From Aliivibrio finisterrensis_A (lineage in GTDB: Bacteria > Pseudomonadota > Gammaproteobacteria > Enterobacterales > Vibrionaceae): DNA of 64,000 nt. This document shows positions 16,871-25,265 of the stretch, piece by piece (position 1 is the stretch's first letter; the number at the start of each line of letters is the position of its first letter). The stretch lies in the NCBI RefSeq assembly GCF_004167675.1, contig NZ_SEZQ01000004.1; one strand, written 5' to 3'. The notes beneath the pieces are model-generated. The model was given only the letters and a program-made list of their open reading frames with translations. It was not told where the DNA came from and searched no databases. The position numbers and the translations under genes were made by a program.

Positions 16871-16989
16871 ATACCAATTGTAGTAAGTAACTGAACATCG
16901 TAACTAGTTGAAATTCGCGATAACTGCTACCTTGTTCTTAATTATTTCTCTGCGCTATTTCTGATAACTTACTAACAGTGATTAGGTAT
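16871..16989. repeat. MITE-like element with imperfect inverted ends
   Basis: It begins ATACCAATTGTAGTAAGTAA, and its right end is an imperfect inverted copy (AACTTACTAACAGTGATTAGGTAT), ending at 16989 in the stop codon of the chemoreceptor gene. It has no coding capacity. A near-identical end (ATACCAATCGTAGTAA on the minus strand) occurs at 50751-50766, 15 of 16 bases the same, so this end belongs to a dispersed repeat family. AATTCGCGATA occurs at 16804-16814 and again inside the element at about 16912-16922. Confidence 0.5.
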
Positions 16990-18881
16990 TACTTTGTATT
17001 TTTCTCAGTTGAGAAGAAAGATAATTCTCCTTTTTGTGACGCAGCTAGTTGAGATAATTCTTTTGCTGCTTGTTGTGTTTGGTTAATCGCCGATACATTT
17101 TGATGAACAAGATCAAACGTCATTGTGGTATTTTGCGCAATGTTATCTGTTACGGCTAATTGTTCTTGTGATGCAGTGGCTACAAGCGTGTTTACATCAG
17201 AGATAGACTGGACAGACAAGACAATATTATCAAACGAGCGTTTCACATCTTCAGACAAATTAATGTAGTCTTGAATCGCGATAACATTTGAAGCCATGTT
17301 ATTGTTTGCCACTTCAGATTGCTCTTGCAGTTTAACAATGATCTCTTGAATATTTTTAGTTGATTCTTGTGTTTTAGCAGCTAAGTTTCTCACTTCGTCG
17401 GCAACAACTGCAAACCCTCTGCCTTGCTCTCCCGCACGAGCGGCTTCGATAGCTGCATTTAATGCAAGTAAATTGGTCTGCTCTGAGATTGAGCTGATCA
17501 CCGTAGTGACTTCACCAATGTTAGTAGAGTTAACCTTAAGATCGGAAATCATAGTTGCAGTATTTTGTACTGATGAGTTAATTTTACCCGCCAAGACAAT
17601 CGATGAATCAAGAATATCTCGACCTTGCGTCACATTCTGCATTGCTTTTTGAGTTTCATCTTCCGCATGTAATGCGTTGATACTTACCTCTTTTGAAGTG
17701 CTAGATAGCTCATTGATGGCCGTTGAAATGCCTTCAATTTGTGACAGCTCTTGGTGAGAATTATTTGATGTTTCGTTCATCACTAAGGTTAATTCTTCAG
17801 AAGAAGATGCCACACTGTCTGACAATAATAAGCTGTTTTTAATGATCTGAGCTAGTTTCTGATTTAAAGCAATAGTTGATGCATAGATCCCGGTTTCTTG
17901 ACCGTTAATTTCAAATTTCTCAGAAAGATCACCATTTGCAATATTAGATAAAATAGCAGAAATATGAGCAGGCTCTCCACCGATAGGGGCGTAAATTAGT
18001 TTTATTAATAAAATATAAACAAAAATAAGCGATATGCTTAATACAATCACAAAAAGTATGATGGAGTTGAGCAGCATATCTTTACTTGGTTGAGCGATAA
18101 CTTCATCCCATTCATAACTCACGACGCTCCAATTGATGGATGGAATATCGTTTTTATAAGCAGAAATCGATTCATTATCAATTTGATAGTGTAATTCGTT
18201 GTTGACGAAGTTATTGTATTCAGGGCGTTCAACAAACATATTTTTACCTATTAAATCATCTCTACGAGCCGATACAATATACCCACTATTATCGTAAACG
18301 AACACTTGGTTTTGAGAGGTTAATTTATTGATAAATTGTTGAATGGTTTCAACCTCTATCGTCACAATGATTGCCGCGACAATGCTGTTGTTATGGTACA
18401 GAGGAGAGGCAAATGCAAACACATCTCGATTAGTTGCTGCGTCTTTATATGTTTGAGTAATTACTTTGGTTTCACCATTAAATACGCGTTGATACCATTC
18501 TCTGTTCATTTCTTTGGCATTAAAATTAGGGATAAAAGCGCCATTTTCAAAAGTTGCCCCATTTTTTAATCCAATAGAAGCGAGTGGTACATTTGTACTT
18601 TTTTGTAATAAGTTTAAGCTTGCGTTGGCTTGGTTTATATCTTTAATGTTTCCATTAGTATCAAACTCGATAGCGATTGAGTTCATCGCGTTGAAGTAAC
18701 TATTAATGTTTTCTTCTAACGAGGTTGATAACAAGGAGCCTATCTCTTTTTTATGGCCTTCAACAGAGTTAACGTTAAAGTTTTTAAATGTAAAATAACC
18801 ATTTCCGGTCAAAATAATAGAAATAATTAATAATAGAGAGATGGTTGATATTAGAACGGTATTTTTTAAGCTTAAGTTCAT
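16989..18881 (-). CDS. Methyl-accepting chemotaxis protein with Cache sensor domain
   Basis: Transmembrane chemoreceptor of 630 aa. It has an N-terminal membrane helix (about 8-29), a periplasmic dCache-type ligand domain (about 35-270, with EWYQRVFNGE-type block and FAFASPLY), a second helix (about 272-298), a short HAMP-like linker, and the cytoplasmic signalling domain. The hairpin tip EQTNLLALNAAIEAARAGEQ is at about 465-485 and QGRGFAVVADEVRNLA follows. Ligand cannot be read from sequence; dCache receptors often bind amino acids or organic acids. It is the first of three chemoreceptor genes in this window. Confidence 0.93.
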   Translation of the reverse strand: MNLSLKNTVLISTISLLLIISIILTGNGYFTFKNFNVNSVEGHKKEIGSLLSTSLEENINSYFNAMNSIAIEFDTNGNIKDINQANASLNLLQKSTNVPLASIGLKNGATFENGAFIPNFNAKEMNREWYQRVFNGETKVITQTYKDAATNRDVFAFASPLYHNNSIVAAIIVTIEVETIQQFINKLTSQNQVFVYDNSGYIVSARRDDLIGKNMFVERPEYNNFVNNELHYQIDNESISAYKNDIPSINWSVVSYEWDEVIAQPSKDMLLNSIILFVIVLSISLIFVYILLIKLIYAPIGGEPAHISAILSNIANGDLSEKFEINGQETGIYASTIALNQKLAQIIKNSLLLSDSVASSSEELTLVMNETSNNSHQELSQIEGISTAINELSSTSKEVSINALHAEDETQKAMQNVTQGRDILDSSIVLAGKINSSVQNTATMISDLKVNSTNIGEVTTVISSISEQTNLLALNAAIEAARAGEQGRGFAVVADEVRNLAAKTQESTKNIQEIIVKLQEQSEVANNNMASNVIAIQDYINLSEDVKRSFDNIVLSVQSISDVNTLVATASQEQLAVTDNIAQNTTMTFDLVHQNVSAINQTQQAAKELSQLAASQKGELSFFSTEKNTK

Positions 18882-19293
18882 TTTTTATCTTCTAAACATC
18901 GTAAAGGAACTAAATCAAATGTATGAATATGTTTAATTACAATAAAAATATTCAATTGGAAATAAATAATTATTTCTTCTTTGATGGTAAATTGTTTCTA
19001 TTTTGTTTCTTGCTGAATTAAATGTTGTTTTATGTGAGGAGTTGTAACTCACGCTATATCAGAAAATAGCTACCTTTTATTTATATTGATGTCTTTGTAT
19101 TTTACGTGACTAAAATAATAAATGGCAATATTTTTATCTGTAAGAAATCTCTATATTTTAACATTATTAATCATGTTTCATTAATATTATTGATTATTAT
19201 GATGTATTGCTAACGATATACAATATAGCAGCAAATGATATTTTATTTAATTTAGGGTATTGAAAAAGTAAATGAAAAGGGTAAATAGAAAAT
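18882..19293. other. AT-rich intergenic region upstream of the chemoreceptor gene
   Basis: Very AT-rich and without a supported gene. It must contain the chemoreceptor promoter on the minus strand. A short hairpin GTGAG/CTCAC occurs at about 19034-19052. Nothing else stands out. Confidence 0.5.
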
Positions 19294-19318
19294 AAGGAGA
19301 TAGTTAATCTCCTTTTTC
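19294..19318. terminator. Terminator after the HIT gene
   Basis: AAGGAGA (19294-19300) and TCTCCTT (19308-19314) form a stem with a 7-base loop. T-rich sequence follows on both strands; its position just after the HIT gene stop suggests minus-strand use. Confidence 0.65.
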
Positions 19319-19338
19319 AGTTAAAGGTAAGCGTTGCT

Positions 19339-19764
19339 TTATTGCTTGAACCCAGTCAATGCTCTGAATTTATCTCGAAGTAGATCCACCAATTGAGTTT
19401 GATCTGACTGTGCTCTGATCTCTCCATTAGTATTTCCCCAGACTGGACCTGGCCATGCGATATCAGTGATAAAGCGTGCAATATGGTGAATGTGCAACTG
19501 AGGGACTAAGTTACCTAGTGCTCCAATATTAATTTTATCTGGTGTGAAGTTATCTTCGAGCAGTTGAGCAACCGAACTTGATTCTTGAATAAATTGAATT
19601 TGTTGCTCTGGGGTCATATGGTGAATTTCTTTTAAGTCTTCAATTCGAGGAACTAAAATCACCCAAGGGCCGATGTTTTCTTTAATGAGTAAAACAGAAC
19701 ATAACGGAAGATTACCCAAAAAGATGCAATCTTGTTGCAAACGAGGGTGTAATTGAAAAGCCAT
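19339..19764 (-). CDS. HIT family protein (nucleotide hydrolase/transferase)
   Basis: Histidine-triad protein of 141 aa. The ATG at 19764 has AAGGA seven bases upstream; the frame is open 9 codons further but without such a site. The catalytic triad reads LHIHHIAR (HxHHxx type) at about residue 95, preceded by NIGALGNLVPQ. The shape NxGxLGNxVPQLHxHxIAR is typical of a proteobacterial HIT subgroup. The physiological substrate is unknown. It is divergent from lpxM. Confidence 0.9.
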   Translation of the reverse strand: MAFQLHPRLQQDCIFLGNLPLCSVLLIKENIGPWVILVPRIEDLKEIHHMTPEQQIQFIQESSSVAQLLEDNFTPDKINIGALGNLVPQLHIHHIARFITDIAWPGPVWGNTNGEIRAQSDQTQLVDLLRDKFRALTGFKQ

Positions 19765-19842
19765 TTGTATTTCCTTGGTTTCTATCAGCAATGCTTTGTT
19801 ATATCATAATCGGTTCATAATAAAGAATAAGTGAAGCAATTC

Positions 19843-20784
19843 ATGAGTGAAAAAGTCGATAAAAACGTTTATAACCCCACTTTTCAATGGGCATTTCTTC
19901 ATCCTAAGTATTGGCCAACATGGTTAGGGATCGGGTTTGCTATTATTTTGGCTTTTATTCCATTTCGATTACGCGATAAATTAGCGGCACAAATTGTAAA
20001 AGTAGTTCTTAAGAGACCAAGTGGTGGTATTAAGCGAGCTAAGTTAAATATCGCGACCTGTTTTCCTGAAAAGTCAGAGCAAGAGCAAAAAAAACTGCTT
20101 GAAGATACCTACATCACAGGTGCGCAGGTTATGCTTGGTTTTTCTGAGTTGCTTGTTCGTAGTCGTAAGCATAATGAAGGACGCGGGATTTTTGTTGGTG
20201 CAGAAAATCTATTCCCTCTGCTTGAGCAAAAAGAAAATATTATTATTTTAGCGCCGCATGCTTGGGCTATTGATTTCCCTGCCATTCTTTTGGCTTCTCG
20301 TGGCTATCAGGTAACGACCATGATGAAACCTCAAAAGAACCCAATAACTGATTGGTTAATGCATGTTCAGCGTATGCAATATGGCGGTAAGATTTATGCT
20401 CGTAGCGCGGGGATCAAACCATTAATCAAAGCGATTAAAGAAGGCTATTTAGCGTATTACTTACCTGATGAAGATCATGGACCACAAAACAGTGTATTTG
20501 TCCCTTTCTTTGCTACACAAAAAGCAACGTTGAAAGGGTTTGGTAAACTGGCTCGTTTATCAAAAGCAAAAGTGGTTCCAATGTTGCCATCGTATAATGC
20601 AGAAACAGGGCAGTTTGAGATTATTACATTACCAGCGATTGCGGATTTTCCATCAGGAGATGAAGAGACCGATGCTCGTGCAATGAATATTGCTATTGAG
20701 CAGCTGGTTACTGAGCGTCCTGAGCAATACATGTGGGTGTTAAACTTACTGCGTTCTAGACCTGACGGTAGTCGTTTATATTAA
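19843..20784 (+). CDS. lpxM: Lipid A myristoyl/lauroyl acyltransferase LpxM
   Basis: Late acyltransferase of lipid A synthesis at the inner membrane, adding a secondary acyl chain from acyl-ACP. The catalytic HX4D motif is HAWAID (His at about residue 139, Asp 144). The YYLPDEDHGP block and the ending PEQYMWVLNLLRSRP are typical of LpxM (MsbB) rather than LpxL. An N-terminal hydrophobic segment (WPTWLGIGFAIILAFIP) anchors it. I chose the ATG at 19843 (313 aa); a GTG at 19831 is possible, neither has a strong ribosome site. Confidence 0.92.
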   Translation: MSEKVDKNVYNPTFQWAFLHPKYWPTWLGIGFAIILAFIPFRLRDKLAAQIVKVVLKRPSGGIKRAKLNIATCFPEKSEQEQKKLLEDTYITGAQVMLGFSELLVRSRKHNEGRGIFVGAENLFPLLEQKENIIILAPHAWAIDFPAILLASRGYQVTTMMKPQKNPITDWLMHVQRMQYGGKIYARSAGIKPLIKAIKEGYLAYYLPDEDHGPQNSVFVPFFATQKATLKGFGKLARLSKAKVVPMLPSYNAETGQFEIITLPAIADFPSGDEETDARAMNIAIEQLVTERPEQYMWVLNLLRSRPDGSRLY

Positions 20785-20809
20785 CAATTAGTTATTCAAT
20801 GTATTTTTA

Positions 20810-20842
20810 AGCCCGTAGAATTTACCGTTCTACGGGTTTTTT
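20810..20842 (+). terminator. Rho-independent terminator after lpxM
   Basis: CCCGTAGAA (20812-20820), loop TTTACCG, TTCTACGGG (20828-20836), then six T. Confidence 0.9.
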
Positions 20843-20884
20843 ATTTTAGTGAACTTTGTAACGAAAAATGAAGAAGTGATTTAT

Positions 20885-20898
20885 TTGATTTATATCAA
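20885..20898 (+). promoter_or_regulatory. FNR/CRP-type box upstream of clcA
   Basis: TTGATTTATATCAA is a perfect FNR consensus (TTGAT-N4-ATCAA). It lies about 140 bases before the clcA start. Two TATAAT sequences follow (20968-20973 and 20989-20994), but neither has a good -35, so the promoter position relative to the box is uncertain. Confidence 0.5.
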
Positions 20899-21035
20899 AA
20901 GTCGATCTTGGTCATTTAATCAATCTAAGTTTTTGTAAATGGTTAGGGTCTATCCGTTGCCGAAGCGTATAATTATTTGTGTTCTTATTATAATTACGCT
21001 GCCAATGCTCTTTACGTGCTAAGTTGATACGATAA

Positions 21036-22400
21036 ATGCCAAAATCACCCAATTTTCGTTTTTTTCAAGGTGGGATGCTAAAGCATCGTACTACGCCAAA
21101 ATTTCTAACCACACAAACTGATTATTATGCGCTGCTTTTCTTATCGGCATTGGTTGGCGGTATTGCCGGATCTGTCGTCGCTTTATTTGAAGCCTCAATT
21201 CGATTGATCAGTGAACAACGTCTCAACTTCATTCATTCATTTCCTTATTCTGAGTATTTAGCGCCTGTTGCTGCGGTATTAGCGGGGGCTGCGATGGCTG
21301 CTGCTGGCTTTTGGCTTACTTTTCGATTTGCACCAGAGACTGCGGGTAGTGGGATCCCTCATATTGAAGGGGCTCTTGATGGCACTCAAGAGATCCGTTG
21401 GGCTCGTGTATTACCGATTAAATTTATTGCAGGCACATTAACGATTGGTTCAGGAATGGTGCTTGGCCGTGAAGGGCCATCAATTCAAATTGGTGGTGCT
21501 GTTGGTAGAATGATCGCATGTAAAGGTAAACGATTTAGTCACTCTTCTCATATATTAACAGCAGCAGGGGCGGCGGCAGGTTTAGCTGCGGCATTTAACG
21601 CGCCTCTTGCTGGCATTTTGTTTGTGGTTGAAGAGATGCGTCCTCAGTTTCGTTATAACATCACTTCAATAAAGTGTGTGACATTAGCCACAGCGGTAGC
21701 AACGATAGTGATGCGTTCTTTACATGGACAAGAAGCATTTTTAACGATTCCAAGTTTTGATGTCCCGCCATTACGTTCACTGATTCTTTTTGCCATTTTG
21801 GGGATTATCTTTGGCATTATTGGGGTGAACTTTAATAAATGGATTTTAAAAGGAACGAGTAAGGTTAAAGACTACCACCAAAATAAATTGTCTCGTATTG
21901 TGCTTATGGGCGCAGCGTTTGGCGGTACTTTTGCTTTGTTGCATTTAGTGGCTCCTAAACTATCGGGCAGTGGGATGGAAATCATTACTGAGATGTTTTA
22001 TAGCCCAATGGCATGGATGATCATGGTTGGTTTCTTTGTACTACGAGTGATTGTTACCGTTGCTTGTTTTTCATCAGGTGCACCTGGAGGCGTTTTTGCA
22101 CCGATGTTAGCTTTGGGAACATTGCTTGGTTTATCTTATGGTGTTGTGATGGCTACATGGTTCCCTGACTGGGTTTCTGAACCGGGAGTCTATGCGATTG
22201 CTGGTATGGGGGCCTTGTTTGCTGCAACAGTAAGAGCTCCTGTTACTGGTATTATATTAGTGGTGGAGATGACGAATAATTATCAATTAATTTTACCGTT
22301 ATTGGTGACTTGTTTAGCCGCCACATTTATTGCCCAGGCGCTTGGTGGTCAACCCTTGTATTCTGCGTTATTAAAACAGTCGATTATTGATAAAAAATAG
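21036..22400 (+). CDS. clcA: H+/Cl- exchange transporter ClcA
   Basis: CLC-family antiporter, 454 aa, about 18 helices, inner membrane. In E. coli it supports extreme acid resistance by exchanging two chloride for one proton. Key sites are present: GSGIPH (104-109, chloride selectivity), the gating Glu in GREGP (E146), the internal proton Glu in VVEEMRPQFRY (E200), SSGAPGGVFAP, and the chloride-binding Tyr in GQPLYSALL near the end. The ATG at 21036 has no clear ribosome site; the ATG at 21075 (441 aa) has AAGG four bases upstream (AAGGTGGG) and may be the real start. An FNR-type box lies upstream. Confidence 0.95.
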   Translation: MPKSPNFRFFQGGMLKHRTTPKFLTTQTDYYALLFLSALVGGIAGSVVALFEASIRLISEQRLNFIHSFPYSEYLAPVAAVLAGAAMAAAGFWLTFRFAPETAGSGIPHIEGALDGTQEIRWARVLPIKFIAGTLTIGSGMVLGREGPSIQIGGAVGRMIACKGKRFSHSSHILTAAGAAAGLAAAFNAPLAGILFVVEEMRPQFRYNITSIKCVTLATAVATIVMRSLHGQEAFLTIPSFDVPPLRSLILFAILGIIFGIIGVNFNKWILKGTSKVKDYHQNKLSRIVLMGAAFGGTFALLHLVAPKLSGSGMEIITEMFYSPMAWMIMVGFFVLRVIVTVACFSSGAPGGVFAPMLALGTLLGLSYGVVMATWFPDWVSEPGVYAIAGMGALFAATVRAPVTGIILVVEMTNNYQLILPLLVTCLAATFIAQALGGQPLYSALLKQSIIDKK

Positions 22401-22585
22401 AGAAATAATGGTTTATTAATCGAAGTAATATCGATTGTTTTTTATTTAATAGCTAATAATTTATATATCTTATACTTTGATAAGTTATAATAAAAAACGA
22501 TTGAAAATCATTAAGAGCTTTTTTATTGGCGCTCTTCCCTTGTTTACTATATACAGGGTATATTGAATTACTGGTAAATATAAAT

Positions 22586-23869
22586 ATGTTTTATAATAAG
22601 ATTATTAATGTAGCAATATTGTTGTTAACTATTACCATCGCTTTTTTTTCATTTGAAAATACGTTATTCCTTTTTAGTTATATACCTTTGTTTTTTTTGG
22701 TGTTTTTTATGTATGAAAATCATAAGAATGCGAATGAAAAAATATACTATTTAGAACAAATTATCGATGCAGTACCAAGCCCGATATCTGTAACAGATAT
22801 GGACATGAAGTGGACTTTTTTAAATAAAGCGGCGACCGATCCGTTAGGCATTACACGAAATGATGTGTTGGGCCAACCATGCTCTAATTGGAAGGCGAAT
22901 ATTTGTCAAACCAAAGAATGTGGGGTTACTTGTCTAAGACGCAATCAGCCATCAACGTTTTTTAGTCAATGGGGTAAGCATTTTAATGTTGATACTAAAT
23001 ACATCGTTGATTTAAAAGGAGAGAAAATAGGTCACGTTGAGTTGGTTCATGATGTTTCTGAGAAAGTAGCATTAAAATCAATTTATGAAGATCTCAAATT
23101 GGTAAATAGCCGTTTAATTAGCAATTCAGCTTCATTAAATGGTGCAAGTGAAAATTTAACCGTGGGCTGTACACAACAAGCGGCCTCTGTGACAGAGATC
23201 GCCAGCTCAGTTCATGAGATATTAACGCAATTTAACAGTAATACTGAGCGTGCTTTCCAAGCGTTTACTCTTTCAAATGGAGCGAAAGAGGTTGCTGAAC
23301 GTGCTACTGCTGAAATAAAAGAGATGGAACTGGCGATGCTTGCCATTAACCAATCGAGTGAGGCGATAAGTAATATCATGAAGGTAATTAATGATATTGC
23401 CTCACAAACTAATTTACTGGCGTTAAATGCCGCAGTAGAGGCAGCTAGAGCTGGTGAGCAGGGGCGTGGTTTTGCTGTAGTTGCTGATGAAGTACGAAAG
23501 TTAGCAGAACGCAGTGCAGAGGCAGCTCAAGAAACATCGCAATATATTGAAGCCTCAGTTTCCAGTGTGAAGAAAGGAAATGCAATTTCTCAACAATGTG
23601 TATTGTCCTTACAAGATATTGTTAATAGCATTTCTGGTGTGGCAGACGTTATTAATATGATTGATGAATCTTCGAAACATCAAGAGGAAGGATTAAGTCA
23701 AATAAATCAAGGAATACATGAGATTGATGCGGTGTTGCAGAGCACGGTTTCTTCTGCGGAAGAGACGCTTTTTTCTTCTCGAGAGCAGACTAATTTAGCG
23801 GAAACATTAGAGCTTCAGCTTTCTAATATTGGTAAAATTGATGGTATTGATACAATGAATGCCCGTTAA
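22586..23869 (+). CDS. Methyl-accepting chemotaxis protein with PAS domain and cysteine cluster
   Basis: Chemoreceptor-like protein of 427 aa from the ATG at 22586. The frame opens further up to a TTG at 22526, but that segment lacks a ribosome site. Two N-terminal membrane helices (about 5-20 and 26-43) have almost no periplasmic part. A PAS domain (about 53-165) follows, with four cysteines at 99, 107, 112 and 116. The C-terminal signalling domain carries ASQTNLLALNAAVEAARAGE at about 268-287. This layout suggests sensing of an internal or membrane signal such as redox state; the signal is inferred, not shown. Confidence 0.9.
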   Translation: MFYNKIINVAILLLTITIAFFSFENTLFLFSYIPLFFLVFFMYENHKNANEKIYYLEQIIDAVPSPISVTDMDMKWTFLNKAATDPLGITRNDVLGQPCSNWKANICQTKECGVTCLRRNQPSTFFSQWGKHFNVDTKYIVDLKGEKIGHVELVHDVSEKVALKSIYEDLKLVNSRLISNSASLNGASENLTVGCTQQAASVTEIASSVHEILTQFNSNTERAFQAFTLSNGAKEVAERATAEIKEMELAMLAINQSSEAISNIMKVINDIASQTNLLALNAAVEAARAGEQGRGFAVVADEVRKLAERSAEAAQETSQYIEASVSSVKKGNAISQQCVLSLQDIVNSISGVADVINMIDESSKHQEEGLSQINQGIHEIDAVLQSTVSSAEETLFSSREQTNLAETLELQLSNIGKIDGIDTMNAR

Positions 23870-23898
23870 TTTTTTCGTTATATAATGTATTTTAAAAT

Positions 23899-23936
23899 AA
23901 AAAGGCTTAGTTGCATTTCTGCTTGTAAGCCTTTTT
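23899..23936. terminator. Bidirectional terminator between chemoreceptor and rlmA
   Basis: AAAAAGGCTTA (23899-23909) pairs perfectly with TAAGCCTTTTT (23926-23936). A- and T-runs make it work for both convergent genes. Confidence 0.9.
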
Positions 23937-23943
23937 ATTGAAA

Positions 23944-24759
23944 TTAGTGTGTTTTTTGATATACACGGATCATGAAATCAGCTTTACAAGAAAAGGTATC
24001 TTTTGCTTTTAATTTTGCTTTGTATTCATTATCTAATTTCCAAGCAAAAGGAGTCATGTCTAATAGGTGTAATGCCTCTTCACCAGTAAGTGTCATATCA
24101 TAAGTCAGTTTTTTCTCTTCGACTACGACAAAACCCTCAATATTTTCTGGAGTTTCATTGTGAAGGCGAATGTCATCATAAACCGCTTGACGGAACTCAT
24201 ATAAGTGATGACTTGCAGGTGTTACTGTAAATAGATATCCACCCTCTTTAATCGTGCGATGTAGCTCTTCGCCTTTGCATGGAGCATAAATCCTCACTAC
24301 GCCGTGTAAACTCTTATCGGAAAAAGGCAAACGGTGGCTTGATGCAACGGTAAATTGGCAATTTGGGTAACGTTTTGCTGCGTATTTTACTGCAATTTTA
24401 GCGATGTCTAGGCCATAAATAGTAGCGTTAACGTTTGACAATTTATTTTGAATTTCTGATGTGTAGTAACCTTCGCCACATCCAATATCCAGCAGTTGAG
24501 TATTCTCTTCTGTTAGATAGTGTTGGCAATAATTAGCAACTTGTTGTTGCATAGGCTGATAATGTCCAGCCTCTAAAAAAGCACGCCTAGCTTGCATCAT
24601 CTCTTTATTATCACCTGGATTTTTAGAACGCTTGTGATGAGCTGGCATTAGGTTTACATAACCTTCTTTTGCGTTGTCAAACTGATGATTGTTTTCACAA
24701 CGGTATTGATTGTTGGCGAAGCGCAACTCGTGTTGGCATAAAGGGCACTGATAAGACAT
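23944..24759 (-). CDS. rlmA: 23S rRNA (guanine-745-N1)-methyltransferase RlmA
   Basis: Methylates G745 of 23S rRNA using SAM. The product has 271 aa from the ATG at 24759 (AGGTG before it). The N-terminal zinc finger has Cys5, Cys8, Cys21 and His25. The SAM-binding motif is LLDIGCGEGYYT. KEGYVNLMPAHHKRS, PGDNKEMMQARRAFLEAGHY and SSHRLPFSDKS match the E. coli enzyme closely. Confidence 0.95.
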   Translation of the reverse strand: MSYQCPLCQHELRFANNQYRCENNHQFDNAKEGYVNLMPAHHKRSKNPGDNKEMMQARRAFLEAGHYQPMQQQVANYCQHYLTEENTQLLDIGCGEGYYTSEIQNKLSNVNATIYGLDIAKIAVKYAAKRYPNCQFTVASSHRLPFSDKSLHGVVRIYAPCKGEELHRTIKEGGYLFTVTPASHHLYEFRQAVYDDIRLHNETPENIEGFVVVEEKKLTYDMTLTGEEALHLLDMTPFAWKLDNEYKAKLKAKDTFSCKADFMIRVYQKTH

Positions 24760-25265
24760 AACCACACCTGAAATTAGATTGAGGCAGCAGTGTACTTCTT
24801 CATTTATCTAATAAAAAGAGCTAGCAGTGAAAATAATATCGGTCTATTTATTTTTTGTCTCAAAGTTAATAATGCGACCCACTTCAAATACAGTACCTAA
24901 TAGAAACTAACAAGACCTTTTTTGTTCTCTATCTAGAGTGATCTAGATCTCTTTGTTTGTTAATTAGAGCAGCGAAAAATGTGATCTGACTTGGAACTAA
25001 TCGCAATAGTTATAAATTATAAAATGAAGTAATCCCGTTAACTCATTGTTATAAATTGATTTATGTTTTTTTATGTAGGCCATTTTTGAAGTTGATCATA
25101 GTTTATTTGGTCTTTATTTTTCAGAGCGAATTAATAAGGCATGATTCATCTCAACGGATTTAGAGAAACATTTAAACGGATTACAAAAATTTTAGAGTTT
25201 GGTCTTAATAAGATTGATGGTCTCAATTAAAGAACTAAACCAATTTAAATATATAGGGCGATTTT
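24760..25265. other. Long regulatory region upstream of the porin gene
   Basis: About 500 AT-rich bases between divergent rlmA and the porin gene. No ORF or RNA gene is supported. The part near the porin contains paired direct repeats (25153-25197). A GATCTAGATC palindrome occurs at 24950-24959. Confidence 0.5.
25153..25197 (+). promoter_or_regulatory. Paired direct repeats upstream of the porin gene
   Basis: AACGGATT occurs at 25153-25160 and 25175-25182 (22 bp apart, about two helix turns). TTTAGAG occurs at 25159-25165 and 25191-25197 (32 bp apart, about three turns). Helically phased repeats in a porin promoter suggest sites for an OmpR- or ToxR-type activator; the protein is not identified. 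Confidence 0.4.

Noticed and set aside
24950..24959. GATCTAGATC palindrome upstream of the porin as operator
   Set aside because: Short palindrome in AT-rich DNA; far from the porin start.
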